Part shown: piece after piece, positions 7,971 through 16,038 of the stretch
Layout of the letters: each line of letters begins with the position of its first letter
Position numbering within the stretch: the stretch's first letter is position 1
Assembly: GCA_024280995.1 (NCBI GenBank)
Contig: JAMXLM010000037.1
Location: 1-64,000 of the forward strand
Reading direction: 5' to 3'
DNA: 64,000 bases
Source: Candidatus Dormiibacterota bacterium
GTDB taxonomy: Bacteria; Chloroflexota; Dormibacteria; Dormibacterales; Dormibacteraceae
Translations under genes and position numbers: made by a program
The notes under the pieces: generated by a model
Seen by the model: only the letters and a program-made list of their open reading frames with translations
Database searches by the model: none
Told to the model about the DNA's origin: nothing

Positions 7971-8192
7971 GTGGCAAAAGGTGATTTCGTCGAAGTGCTC
8001 GTCGACGCCGGCGGCGGGTCGGCGCGGGACTACACGATCGAGGCGACACGCGCAGGACGGAGCGTCGAGGTCCGCAGCTCACGCACGACGGTCGAGGTCA
8101 GGGAGCTGACGCGCACCGGCGGGGTGGTTCGCACCGCGCGATTCGTGGCGCCGCGGGTACTCGCTGTCGTGGAGCACCCCAAAGCGGCCTGA
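7971..8192 (+). CDS. Small hypothetical protein
   Basis: A 73-residue beta-rich protein (FVEVLVDAGGGSARDYTIEATRAGRSVEV, then RTARFVAPRVLAVVEHP). The ORF track starts it at 7788, inside the divergent udgX gene; the GTG at 7971, preceded by AGAGG, is more sensible. It precedes the amino-acid dehydrogenase by six bases and is probably in its operon. I do not recognise it. Confidence 0.55.
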   Translation: MAKGDFVEVLVDAGGGSARDYTIEATRAGRSVEVRSSRTTVEVRELTRTGGVVRTARFVAPRVLAVVEHPKAA

Positions 8193-8198
8193 TTAGAG

Positions 8199-9248
8199 TT
8201 GGAGGCCTTGGAAGACCTCCTCTCGAGCTGGGACGGTGAGGCGATCGCGGTGCATCGAGACCGCGCGACCGGGACGTTGATGTTCATCTGCGTCCACTCC
8301 ACGCGGCTCGGCCCGGCCGCGGGCGGCACGCGAATGAAGCACTACGCGACGCCGGCCGACGCTCTTCGTGACGGCATGCGGCTGGCCGAGGCGATGAGCC
8401 TGAAGTTCGCGAGCGTCCAGTTTCCGCACGGCGGCGGCAAGGCCGTCATCGCTCTGCCGGCGCCAGAGATTCCCCACGGCGATGCCCGTCGCCGCCTCCT
8501 GCGGGAGTACGGCGCGTTCGTCCAGTCGCTCGGCGGGCTTTACAGCGCCGCGCCTGACATGAACACCTCGGCCGCGGACATGGACGTGATCGCCGAAACG
8601 ACGCGCTACGTCTTCTGCAAGACCGAGCGCGCGGGCGGTGCGGGAGACACCGCGCCGGACACCGCGGTCGGCGTCCTGCACGGGATCCGCGCGGTCTGCC
8701 GCTACGTCTTCGGGTCCGACGACCTGAGCTTGCGCACCGTCCTGGTCCAGGGCGCGGGCGGCGTCGGCGGCCACCTCATCGAGCTGCTCATGGACGCGGA
8801 CGCGACCGTGATCGGTGCGGACGTGGACCCGAAACGCCTCGAATCTCTGCGTGAGCTGGGAGTCCGGACCGTGGCGGCGGACGATGCGCTGGCGACAGAG
8901 TGCGACGTGCTGTCGCCGTGCGCTGTGGGCGGCGTTCTGAACGCGAACACGATTCCCGCGCTGCGGTGTCGAGCCATTGCGGGTGCCGCGAACAACCAGC
9001 TCGATACCCCCGCCGACGCCGATCGGTTGCGCTCTCGGGGCATCGCGTACGCGCCCGACTTCGTCATCAACGCCGGCGGCATCATGCACGGCGGTGGCCT
9101 GGAGGAGCTGCATTGGACGCGAGAGGAGCTCGACGTCCATCTCGCCGGCATCGGCGAAGCCGTCTACTCCATCCTCGAGCGCGCCGAGCGGGAAGGAATC
9201 TCGACCGACGCCGCGGCCCGCGGCATCGCGCTCGCTCGGCTGGGCTAG
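8199..9248 (+). CDS. Glu/Leu/Phe/Val dehydrogenase family protein (leucine dehydrogenase-like)
   Basis: A 349-residue oxidative deaminase of branched-chain or aromatic amino acids. The N-terminal domain carries LGPAAGGTRMKHY and the catalytic-lysine loop FPHGGGKAVI; AAPDMNTSAADMDVIAE is the family's Asp-containing active-site stretch. The NAD-binding domain has VLVQGAGGVGGHLIELL and ends its second strand with GADVDPKRL. The length and motif spacing fit leucine/phenylalanine dehydrogenase better than hexameric glutamate dehydrogenase. TTG start; a second TTG lies nine bases further. It converges on arsM with a four-base overlap. Confidence 0.88.
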   Translation: MEALEDLLSSWDGEAIAVHRDRATGTLMFICVHSTRLGPAAGGTRMKHYATPADALRDGMRLAEAMSLKFASVQFPHGGGKAVIALPAPEIPHGDARRRLLREYGAFVQSLGGLYSAAPDMNTSAADMDVIAETTRYVFCKTERAGGAGDTAPDTAVGVLHGIRAVCRYVFGSDDLSLRTVLVQGAGGVGGHLIELLMDADATVIGADVDPKRLESLRELGVRTVAADDALATECDVLSPCAVGGVLNANTIPALRCRAIAGAANNQLDTPADADRLRSRGIAYAPDFVINAGGIMHGGGLEELHWTREELDVHLAGIGEAVYSILERAEREGISTDAAARGIALARLG

Positions 9249-9997
9249 CCCCTTCGCGCCCGGATGTAGGCGCTCCCCACCTTGCCCGTTCCGGGCAGCT
9301 GCTGCGTCGAATGCACCTCGAAGTCCACGTCCACGAAACCGGCGGCTTCGAGCTTCGCGCGATAGTCGTCGATCGGGATCGTCCCCGCGATGCAGCCCGC
9401 CCACGAATCGAGGCGCTTCTTCACGTCGGCGCTCAAGGCCTCGAGCTCGACCATGTCGGCGACGGCGAACCGGCCCCCCGGCCGGAGCACCCGGTGAGCC
9501 TCACGGATGACCGCGCTCTTGTCCTCGGCGAGGTTGATCACGCAGTTGGAGATGACGACGTCGACCGACGCTTCTGGGAGCGGGATCTCCTCGATCGAAC
9601 CTTTGAGAAAGGTCGCGTTCTCCACTCCCGCGCGCTCACGATTGCGGTTGGCCAGCTCGAGCATCTCGTCGGTCATGTCCAGGCCGTACGCGTGGCCGCC
9701 CGGGCTCACCCGCCGCGCCGAAAGCAGCACGTCCAGTCCGGCGCCGGAGCCGAGGTCGAGCACCACCTCGCCGGGCTTCAGCTCCGCCAGCGCGGTCGGG
9801 TTTCCGCAGCCCAGGCTGACCGATTCGCCGAGCCCGATCTGGCCAAGCTCTTCGGCCGAGTAATTGCTGTCACAGCAGGAGTCGTCGCCGCAGGAGCCAC
9901 CACAACATCCTTGTGACTCGTTCAGCACCGCCAGCTCCTTCGCCAGGCGCGAGTAGCGCTCCGTCACCGCCCACTTGACCTTGCTATCCATCGACAT
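9245..9997 (-). CDS. arsM: Arsenite S-adenosylmethionine methyltransferase
   Basis: A 250-residue arsenite methyltransferase that turns As(III) into methylated forms using SAM and thiols. The N-terminal Cys-rich stretch CCGGSCGDDSCC, the LGCGNPTALAELKPG motif, the SAM site VVLDLGSGAGLDVLLSARRV and ISNCVINLAEDK with its conserved Cys are ArsM hallmarks. It is divergent from an arsR-type repressor. A perfect inverted repeat covers both candidate start codons (9997 and 9991), so repressor binding would cover the beginning of the message; the ORF may be translated leaderless or from the second ATG. Confidence 0.93.
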   Translation of the reverse strand: MSMDSKVKWAVTERYSRLAKELAVLNESQGCCGGSCGDDSCCDSNYSAEELGQIGLGESVSLGCGNPTALAELKPGEVVLDLGSGAGLDVLLSARRVSPGGHAYGLDMTDEMLELANRNRERAGVENATFLKGSIEEIPLPEASVDVVISNCVINLAEDKSAVIREAHRVLRPGGRFAVADMVELEALSADVKKRLDSWAGCIAGTIPIDDYRAKLEAAGFVDVDFEVHSTQQLPGTGKVGSAYIRARRG

Positions 9998-10009
9998 CTA
10001 TCGATGGAT
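9986..10009. promoter_or_regulatory. Palindromic ArsR operator between arsM and arsR
   Basis: Perfect nine-base arms ATCCATCGA and TCGATGGAT separated by CATCTA. It lies in the 50-base gap of the divergent pair and overlaps the first codons of arsM. An ArsR/SmtB dimer is the obvious ligand. Confidence 0.75.
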
Positions 10010-10047
10010 TATGTACCATCAAGGTCGTGGCCGTCAAGGAGCTGCCG

Positions 10048-10371
10048 ATGATTCGCGAGCGTGGGGTCTGCTGCGGTCTTCCGGCGGTCAACGGGAAGTG
10101 GGCGGCGGAGCGCGCCGAGCTGATGAAGGCGCTGAGCGATCCGACGCGACTCACCATGGTCGCGTCGCTCTGGAAGGCGCGAACGCCGATCTGCATCTGC
10201 GACTTCACGGCCGGCCTGGGACTGACCCAGCCGACGATCTCCCACCACATGGCGAGGCTGAAGGACGCGGGTCTCGTCGACGCCGACAAGCGAGGGATCT
10301 GGATCTACTACCGGCTCCGGGACGAGCTGCCGGCGGAGACGCGAAAGTTGCTGAGCCAGCTCCTGGACTAG
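10048..10371 (+). CDS. arsR: ArsR/SmtB family transcriptional repressor
   Basis: A 107-residue winged-helix repressor. LMKALSDPTRLTMVASLW starts the DNA-binding domain, LTQPTISHHMARLKDAGLVD is the recognition helix, and IWIYYRLRDEL the wing. CICD in helix alpha3 and a CC pair near the N-terminus are plausible As(III) ligands. I choose the ATG at 10048 because AAGGAG lies six bases before it; the GTG at 10027 of the ORF track has none. Divergent from arsM, with a shared operator; it should release the operator when arsenite binds. Confidence 0.9.
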   Translation: MIRERGVCCGLPAVNGKWAAERAELMKALSDPTRLTMVASLWKARTPICICDFTAGLGLTQPTISHHMARLKDAGLVDADKRGIWIYYRLRDELPAETRKLLSQLLD

Positions 10372-10406
10372 CGCCACTTTTCGGCGCGCACCGCTACTCT
10401 TTCGCC

Positions 10407-11555
10407 GTGCGCGGGCGCGCCGGGGTTCTTGTTGCAGTCGTGGCGCTCGTCGCCTGCGGCGGTCCGACACCGGTCGGACACACGTCGGCCACCTCGTCGC
10501 CCTCTTCAGCGTCCACGCCTTCGGGGGCCGCGAGTCCGAGCGCCGCAGCGAGCCCGACCGCCTCGGCGGCGACGATGGTGCACTGCGCCTCGGCCGTCCC
10601 GGCAGGCGACAACCTCGTCATCGGCACGGTGGTCGGCGACCCGACGGTCGTGGTCCGCGACATCCAGGACCCTGCCCATGCCCGCAACGTGTGCACGTTC
10701 GACAGCTCGGCGACGTCGCCGATCTTCGTGAGCGGCACGACGGTGGCCTACGAGACGACGGCTGACGAGATCGTCACCGCCGACCTCGGCAGCGCGAGCG
10801 CCACCGTGCGCGCCACGTACGCCGCGGGATTCGGCGCCGGTCAGTACGCGTTCAGCCCCGACGGCAAGTCGATGACCTACATCAGCGGCAACGCCTGGCA
10901 CCTCGTCGGAGCCTCGGGCGACAGGGTCCTGACCACGCTGCCGGCGGTCCCCGGGCGAGGCGTCAACCCACAGCAGGACGACAGTTTGCTTGCCTTCTCG
11001 CCCGACGGCCAGTACCTCGCCTTCTTCCAGACCTTCCACGTCGGCGGCAGCGGCGCAACCTCGCCCGACCAGGTCCGGCGGGTGAGCGATGGCGGATTGG
11101 TCTACTCGACCTCCGGCGCGACCATGGCGGTGTGGGCGTCGGTGCCGAGCCGTCTGTTCTTCCGCGACGGCGCCGGGAACGTCAAGCGGTGGGACCCCAT
11201 CGCCGGGGTCTCTTCAATGACCACGCTCTCCTGGATCCGGCCGCAGTCATCGCCTGACGGCCGCTGGATCGCGTACACCTTCCCGACGCCGAGCGGAGTC
11301 GACGGGGTCGGCTTCTACAGCGTGCAGTCGAACAGCGTCTCGAACACGAGCCCGCCCGGCAGGTCCGGAGTTCGATTCCTGACCAATGACCTGGTCTTCT
11401 ACATCGGTGAGAAGGCGTGCTCGACCTGCTTCGGCGGCCAGGCAACCCCGAGCGGGGTCACGTACATCTACAGCATCGCCGGCGCATCGGAGATCACGTC
11501 CCGCCTCTCCACCGTCGACGACGCCTGGCCGCACGTGACCGCCCCGGCGCTCTAA
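10407..11555 (+). CDS. Lipoprotein with TolB-like beta-propeller
   Basis: A 382-residue predicted lipoprotein. GTG start, hydrophobic signal and the lipobox LVAC (Cys17), then a Ser/Ala/Pro-rich tether of about 45 residues. The mature part repeats TolB/WD40-like blades marked by AFSPDGKSMTYIS, AFSPDGQYLAFFQ and QSSPDGRWIAYTF. It should be anchored to the outer face of the membrane; the ligand is unknown. The long ORF of the track starts upstream across arsR in another frame and is not the gene. Confidence 0.78.
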   Translation: MRGRAGVLVAVVALVACGGPTPVGHTSATSSPSSASTPSGAASPSAAASPTASAATMVHCASAVPAGDNLVIGTVVGDPTVVVRDIQDPAHARNVCTFDSSATSPIFVSGTTVAYETTADEIVTADLGSASATVRATYAAGFGAGQYAFSPDGKSMTYISGNAWHLVGASGDRVLTTLPAVPGRGVNPQQDDSLLAFSPDGQYLAFFQTFHVGGSGATSPDQVRRVSDGGLVYSTSGATMAVWASVPSRLFFRDGAGNVKRWDPIAGVSSMTTLSWIRPQSSPDGRWIAYTFPTPSGVDGVGFYSVQSNSVSNTSPPGRSGVRFLTNDLVFYIGEKACSTCFGGQATPSGVTYIYSIAGASEITSRLSTVDDAWPHVTAPAL

Positions 11556-11558
11556 GAG

Positions 11559-11984
11559 CTAGGCCATCTCCCGGCGGCCTTGATCGCCGTTTGCCTTGTC
11601 CGGCGTCCCCACCATCCGCTCGACGACGGCGCGGTAGTGCAGCAGGGCCTGGCGCATGCCTTCGGTCTTGTCGCCGCGCGACTGCATCCCAAGGCGGTGC
11701 GCCCGCTGGGCGTCCGCCGGCAGCTCACGCTCGGTCAGTGGGTGCCCACGCTCACGCAGGACTGACATCACCAGGGCCTCCGCCTCACGCACCGCTTGCT
11801 CGGGGGCGTCGACGAACTTCGTCTCGATCTCGTTCCAGTCCTTGAGGTAGCGGTCGCGCGCTTCCGGTGCGAGTGGCCGCAGCTGCGGTCGCGAGCGCCC
11901 GACGCCGGCGGCACGAATAAGGAAGAGGAGAACGACGACGACGAGGGCCACCATAAGAATCACAACCAGCGTTGAACCGTCCAT
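11559..11984 (-). CDS. Single-pass membrane protein with coiled-coil domain
   Basis: A 141-residue protein with an N-terminal anchor (LVVILMVALVVVVLLFLIRAAG) and a soluble, charged helical domain: LAPEARDRYLKDWNEIETKFVDAPEQAVREAEALVMSVL, then a RALLHYRAVVERM-like helix. This arrangement occurs in many actinobacterial 'secreted protein' annotations, with no known role. It converges on the propeller lipoprotein three bases apart. Confidence 0.68.
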   Translation of the reverse strand: MDGSTLVVILMVALVVVVLLFLIRAAGVGRSRPQLRPLAPEARDRYLKDWNEIETKFVDAPEQAVREAEALVMSVLRERGHPLTERELPADAQRAHRLGMQSRGDKTEGMRQALLHYRAVVERMVGTPDKANGDQGRREMA

Positions 11985-12075
11985 CAGCTCGGCACCTCCA
12001 AACTAGGAACGCCGGCCGCCGGCCTTCGAACCGGAAGTCGCTGAGTGCGCCGAGACGCCGGGGCGTTGAACCCTT

Positions 12076-12414
12076 GTGGAGATCAGGCAGGCTCTACTCT
12101 GGAGCGGCCTGCTGATGGGGAGCCAGGCGACCGATACGCTCACCACGGCGGTGGATCGCGCCCGCGGGGCGGTTGAAGCGATGCCGATCACCAGCCGTCT
12201 GCTCGAGGTCGGAGGCGTGGCGCTGCTCTGGACGTTCAAGCTGATGATCGTGGCTTCCGCCGCGGCCGCCCTGCTGGCAGCCGCGCAGATGGTGCGCCAG
12301 GATCAGCGGCGTTCGCAGATCACCTTCCGTGTCTGCCTGATTGCGGTCCAGGCGGTGACCATCGGCCTGGCGGCCGTGTCGGTCAGCAACCTCGCCCTGA
12401 TGACGTCGATCTAG
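12076..12414 (+). CDS. Small membrane protein, DUF5658-like
   Basis: A 112-residue protein with three likely membrane helices. The pattern 'QATDTLTTAVDRARGAVEAMP', a polar helix with Asp and Glu before a second helix holding a Lys (WTFKLMIVASAAAALLA), resembles DUF5658 proteins, which have the same Asp/Glu/Lys placement. This is a motif match by eye and the family is of unknown function. GTG start. Confidence 0.55.
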   Translation: MEIRQALLWSGLLMGSQATDTLTTAVDRARGAVEAMPITSRLLEVGGVALLWTFKLMIVASAAAALLAAAQMVRQDQRRSQITFRVCLIAVQAVTIGLAAVSVSNLALMTSI

Positions 12415-12420
12415 AGAGCG

Positions 12421-12615
12421 TCAGTACAGGCCGAGGCGCAGCCGCCGTCTACCTTCGCGTTGAGCTGTGGCCTTGACCGGCCGATGACGGTCCCAGGCCT
12501 GCACGCAGCTCTCGCACGTGCAGCCGGGGCCCGCCCTGAGCGACTTCGCGTGGGGCGAAGCGCCCACCAACTTCAACAACTTTTCGAAGATGTTTCTGCG
12601 ACGTAGTGCTGGCAT
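12421..12615 (-). CDS. Small Cys-containing hypothetical protein
   Basis: A 64-residue basic protein with a central CTCESC pair and many Arg/Lys residues; it might bind a metal or a nucleic acid. Support for a real gene is the ribosome site AGGAGG six bases before the ATG. Nothing more can be said of its role. Confidence 0.5.
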   Translation of the reverse strand: MPALRRRNIFEKLLKLVGASPHAKSLRAGPGCTCESCVQAWDRHRPVKATAQREGRRRLRLGLY

Positions 12616-12770
12616 GGGGTCCTCCTGGTTACTGCGACTGTCTGGTTTAACGACGAAACGTCAAATTCCCTGCACCTGGCGGGTTTTGGTTAGCCGGACC
12701 CGGTTCGCCGTTATGGCTTCTCACCAAGAGGTCGGGGATGTCACGGCAGCTTCGATTCAGGAGGGAGTTC

Positions 12771-13172
12771 ATGTTCAGATTGCGAATGGCGATTCTCGGT
12801 GCGACCGCCGCCCTCGCCCTCGGAGGGGCCAGCGCGATGGCCATGGGCGAGGGCATCGGTGGCGGAGACGACCACGGAGACGCCGTTGCTTCGGCCGCCA
12901 GGAGCTGCCCGCACGACGCGAGCGGCGACCGCGACTCTCACGGCGACTGCGTCAGCGCGATCGCCTCGGCCAACGGCCAGGCACACCGCGATGGCGGCGG
13001 ATCCGGCCAGAACGGTAAGAGCACGGCTCCGGGCCAGGTCTGCAAGGCCGCCGATTCGACGGAGGCCGCCGAGCCGGCCGACAAGGCCGCGGACCGCACC
13101 GAGGATCGGGCTGAGCAGCAGGCCTTCGTGGCGTGTGTGAAGGCCCACGCCGCGGCCAACACGGGCAGCTGA
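12771..13172 (+). CDS. Secreted low-complexity hypothetical protein
   Basis: A 133-residue protein with a signal peptide (LRMAILGATAALALGGASAMA) and an Ala/Asp/Gly/His-rich mature part with four Cys (SCPHDAS, GDCVSA, GQVCKAAD, FVACVKAHA). I choose the ATG at 12771 with AGGAGGGAG before it, not the ATG 33 bases upstream. Proteins of this form ('...AFVACVKAHAA...') recur in Actinomycetota and Dormibacterota without a known role. A strong hairpin lies 90 bases after the stop. Confidence 0.68.
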   Translation: MFRLRMAILGATAALALGGASAMAMGEGIGGGDDHGDAVASAARSCPHDASGDRDSHGDCVSAIASANGQAHRDGGGSGQNGKSTAPGQVCKAADSTEAAEPADKAADRTEDRAEQQAFVACVKAHAAANTGS

Positions 13173-13259
13173 TTCCAATGACCTGGTAAGCGGGGCTTCC
13201 CGGGTAAGGGGTGTGTGAAGGGGCGGGGCCGAAAGGCTTCGCTCCTTCCATTTATGGTG

Positions 13260-13291
13260 CGACCCATGCAGCCTGAGCGCCGCATGGGTCG
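13260..13291. terminator. Hairpin between convergent genes
   Basis: Perfect ten-base stem CGACCCATGC / GCATGGGTCG with a 12-base loop and no U tract. It sits between the secreted protein gene and the small minus-strand ORF, where a bidirectional terminator would be expected. Confidence 0.5.
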
Positions 13292-13330
13292 ACTTCTGAA
13301 CGGCGGTGTTGTGCGGGTCTCGTGCCGCGG

Positions 13331-13459
13331 CTAGGTTCGCATCGAGCCCACACCCGTGAGCACGCCGGGTCGCGGACGGGTGGACCGGAGCGCGAACAAG
13401 CTGGCGGCGAGCGCCGAAAGAATGATCAGGACCGGGATCACCCGCGTCTTCTTCCCCAC
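13331..13459 (-). CDS. Small membrane peptide (42 residues)
   Basis: Too short for the ORF track. The minus strand has AAAGGAGG about seven bases before a GTG and then an open frame of 42 codons. The peptide starts VGKKTRVIPVLIILSALA, continues ASLFALRSTRPRPG and ends in TAG: a basic N-terminus, one membrane helix and a basic tail. The near-perfect ribosome site and the helix are what support it; there is no family match. Confidence 0.45.
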   Translation of the reverse strand: MGKKTRVIPVLIILSALAASLFALRSTRPRPGVLTGVGSMRT

Positions 13460-13573
13460 CTTCCACACCTCCTTTCTCCGAGTTCGGAATCGCTTCCGTC
13501 GACGTCTTGTGCTCTATCAGCTAGAACGCTCGACCGGGGAAGGTGTTACGTGTTGGTCCTACGATGAGGCGAC

Positions 13574-13951
13574 ATGCTCGGTGATCATCCGATCGAGGTC
13601 GTGCTGCTGGCCACCGACCTCGAGGCGTCGCGCGATTTCTACCGCAACCAGGTCGGTCTGGAGATCATCAACGAGACTCCGTCCGGCGTGACGTTTCGCT
13701 GCGGCGGGAGCACCCGGCTCGCTCTGAGCAAGAGCTCGGTCGGGACCGCCGACAGCCAGACCCAGGCGGCCTGGCGCGTGGGTGACCTCGACGCTGAGCT
13801 TGCCGAGCTGCGCGCACGCGGCGTGATCATCGAGGAATACGACCTGCCGGGTCTCAAGACGGTCGACGGGATCGCCGACGTCGGGTTTGCGCGTATCGCC
13901 TGGTTTATCGACCCCGGGAAGAACTGCATCGGAGTGATGCAGCTGAAGTAG
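13574..13951 (+). CDS. VOC/glyoxalase family protein
   Basis: A 125-residue vicinal-oxygen-chelate protein: LLATDLEASRDFYRNQVGLEII, FRCGGSTRLALSKSS, AAWRVGDLDAELAELRARGVIIEEYDLPGLKTVDGIA and ARIAWFIDPGKNCIGVMQL. The metal-site Glu and His positions of true glyoxalases are partly replaced, so the reaction is unknown. It is a clear paralogue of the VOC gene at 17224, sharing the EEYD(L/Y)PxLKTV region. ATG start. Confidence 0.82.
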   Translation: MLGDHPIEVVLLATDLEASRDFYRNQVGLEIINETPSGVTFRCGGSTRLALSKSSVGTADSQTQAAWRVGDLDAELAELRARGVIIEEYDLPGLKTVDGIADVGFARIAWFIDPGKNCIGVMQLK

Positions 13952-13962
13952 CCGGAAACGGT

Positions 13963-13989
13963 GCGGGCCGGACTCATCGCCCGGCCCGC
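13963..13989. terminator. Hairpin between convergent VOC and esterase genes
   Basis: Nine-base stem GCGGGCCGG / CCGGCCCGC with a nine-base loop just after the VOC stop, without a U tract. Probably acts on both converging transcripts. Confidence 0.5.
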
Positions 13990-14010
13990 GCTCATCTCAG
14001 ATCCGAGTGC

Positions 14011-14892
14011 TTACTGATTGTTCTCCGCGGTCACTGTGCGGAAGGTGTCCTCGACGGCGCCGGCGATCGTCTGCTGGCCCGACTGGCTCGGGTGCACGTC
14101 GCAGTTCGGAAACGCCGGCGCAGGACTGGAGGTGCCGATGTTGAGGAGCCCGGCCTCACACGTGTGCCCGCCGGCGACCGCCGCCGAGCTCTGCATCGCG
14201 GTGAACACGTCTGCGATGACCGCGCCGTGCTTCGCGGCGCTCGCGGTCACGAAGTGGTTGAGGAGCTCTGCGCCCTGGACCGACGCCGGGTCGGCGTAGT
14301 CGAGTGCGTAGTAGTTCACCACCTCGAGCACCCCGTGATAGCCGGTGGCCCGAATGCCGCCGAGGATGGTGTCGATGTTTGCGCTCATCGCCGCAAGTCC
14401 GGCCACCAGGCAGCCCTGGTCGGCCCCGCAGACTCGCTGGAGGATGAAAGCGTCGTTGGCCCCAATGCCGAGGCTGACCAGCCGCGTGTCGGGTTGGGTC
14501 GCCAGGAACCGCGTCGCGAAAGCCATCTGCGTCGCCGCGCCCTCGTAGGAGACGTGGAGCGGGAAACGGGCCTTGAACGGCACACATCCGTTGTCGTTGT
14601 GTCCCGCGACCCCGACGGCGAACATGAACCCGCCCGACGCCTCGCCGGGGCAGGACGCGTTGACCGCCTCGAGCTTGAGGTCACGTCCGACGTAATCGGG
14701 GTAGCCGACGAAGTTCTTCGCGTTTACGTAGGCAAAGCCATCGCCGGCGATGTAGCCGAAGACCACGCTGTCCCCGAGCGCAAGGTACGACGGGTGGTCG
14801 TCCTCGCTGGCCGCGGCGCCAGGACCCGCGAACAGCACCAATCCAAGAGCCAGGGCGATCACGGCAGTGCCGAACCACTGTCTTCGCGGCAT
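14011..14892 (-). CDS. Secreted SGNH/GDSL hydrolase
   Basis: A 293-residue secreted esterase or lipase. After a signal peptide (WFGTAVIALALGLVLFAGPGAAAS), block I YLALGDSVVFGY has the nucleophile Ser, block III is GIGANDAF with the oxyanion Asn, and block V NCDVHPSQSGQ has the catalytic His. Six or so Cys suggest disulfides outside the cell. The substrate is not predictable. It stands alone between a hairpin and the PPOX gene. Confidence 0.87.
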   Translation of the reverse strand: MPRRQWFGTAVIALALGLVLFAGPGAAASEDDHPSYLALGDSVVFGYIAGDGFAYVNAKNFVGYPDYVGRDLKLEAVNASCPGEASGGFMFAVGVAGHNDNGCVPFKARFPLHVSYEGAATQMAFATRFLATQPDTRLVSLGIGANDAFILQRVCGADQGCLVAGLAAMSANIDTILGGIRATGYHGVLEVVNYYALDYADPASVQGAELLNHFVTASAAKHGAVIADVFTAMQSSAAVAGGHTCEAGLLNIGTSSPAPAFPNCDVHPSQSGQQTIAGAVEDTFRTVTAENNQ

Positions 14893-14992
14893 CTCGAGCT
14901 CCTCCCCTAATTCCCAACGAAATGCGACGTGAGGAACCGCACATTAGTCGGTTTCGGAGCGAAGCGAAACTTGCGATCGAGGCAGCCGGATC

Positions 14993-15496
14993 TCAGGTCC
15001 GATCGAACAGCCAGCGGGTCGCGCCGTCCGGCTCGGACGAGGCGACTCCGGTCGCGCTGACCGGGGTTACCTCGTACAGATCCCATGGCGGAGGACCCGC
15101 GCTGGGGGCGCTGAAAGGCGCGACGAACGCGCCGTCCCGGACCTCCGCGGGCCACCCGCCGGCGACGTAGATCTTCGCCAAACGTTCGAGCGTCTCGGCG
15201 TCGGTCACCCTGGCCGCGGTCCCCTCGACGGTGAGGTCGATGTCGTCCAGCGAGACCGAGAGGACGCAGCGCGGGTTGGCCATCACATTTCGGCTCTTGC
15301 GCGTCGACGGGCCGCTGACGAAGTAGGGCTTGCCGTCCGACCACACGGCGCCCACGCCCGCCACGTGCGGGGTGCCGTCGGCGTTGGTCGTCGCCAGCCA
15401 GTACGTCTTGTGCGCGGCGGCGTCGCCTATCTGCCTCTCGACGCGGCTCCAGGGGATGGGGTCGTGACCGTAGATGTCGAGGTTCTTCGTTTCCAT
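14993..15496 (-). CDS. Pyridoxamine 5'-phosphate oxidase-like (PPOX) family protein
   Basis: A 167-residue split-barrel flavin or F420-binding protein: YWLATTNADGTPHVAGVGAVWSDGKPYFVSG, SRNVMANPRCVLSVSLDDIDLTVEGTAARV and PWDLYEVTPVSATG are characteristic. Such proteins often use F420 in Terrabacteria; the cofactor cannot be told by eye. ATG start; 15 bases before the next minus-strand gene's end, so it may follow that gene in one transcript. Confidence 0.82.
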   Translation of the reverse strand: METKNLDIYGHDPIPWSRVERQIGDAAAHKTYWLATTNADGTPHVAGVGAVWSDGKPYFVSGPSTRKSRNVMANPRCVLSVSLDDIDLTVEGTAARVTDAETLERLAKIYVAGGWPAEVRDGAFVAPFSAPSAGPPPWDLYEVTPVSATGVASSEPDGATRWLFDRT

Positions 15497-15511
15497 CTGC
15501 GCGCCTCCATT

Positions 15512-15994
15512 TCAGCTCGCTCTCAGCCTGGGGAACAGCCAGGTCGGTCCCAGGGTGAGGAACCCTCCCAGCAACACGATTCCGGCGATGACGCCAGACC
15601 AGAAATCAGGCCCGGAGATCAGGCCTCCAGCGTATCCGTACCTCGTGACCAGGTAGGCGAGGATCCAGTACAGAACGCTGCTGACCAGCCCCGGCGAGTA
15701 ATCGCGCTGCCCCACGGTCCAGAAGATGTGAACCGTCACGCCGTGTGCCGCGAAGCCGAAGATCCAGAACAGCGGCAGCACGACGAGATGGCCACCGAAG
15801 AGATCGAAGAGCGCGTTGCTCGCGGCGATGCCGAGGACCGCACCGGCGTTGAACCAGAAGAACATGCGGGCGTTGTACCCGGGCCAGAAATGGCCGCTCA
15901 CCCATTGGACGAAGCCGCCGTTCATCATCGTCTCGTCGAGCAGGTGAACGACGTAAGCGGCCAGAAGCCCCCAGGCGAAGAGGTCGAGGGTCAT
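15512..15994 (-). CDS. HXXEE-like integral membrane protein
   Basis: A 160-residue protein with five or so membrane helices. VVHLLDETMM near the N-terminus and HGVTVHIFW in the middle, plus YSPGLVS, match the His/Glu pattern of the HXXEE membrane family, with Asp-Glu where most have Glu-Glu. The role of the family is unknown. It is the upstream member of a possible two-gene unit with the PPOX gene. Confidence 0.65.
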   Translation of the reverse strand: MTLDLFAWGLLAAYVVHLLDETMMNGGFVQWVSGHFWPGYNARMFFWFNAGAVLGIAASNALFDLFGGHLVVLPLFWIFGFAAHGVTVHIFWTVGQRDYSPGLVSSVLYWILAYLVTRYGYAGGLISGPDFWSGVIAGIVLLGGFLTLGPTWLFPRLRAS

Positions 15995-16038
15995 CTCGTC
16001 TGATTATCCGGGCATCGGCCGGTCGCACCGGCAGGCGA

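Noticed and set aside
13356-13691. 111-codon plus-strand ORF between the secreted protein and the VOC gene
   Set aside because: It overlaps the VOC gene in another frame, and the minus strand has a better small ORF with a ribosome site.
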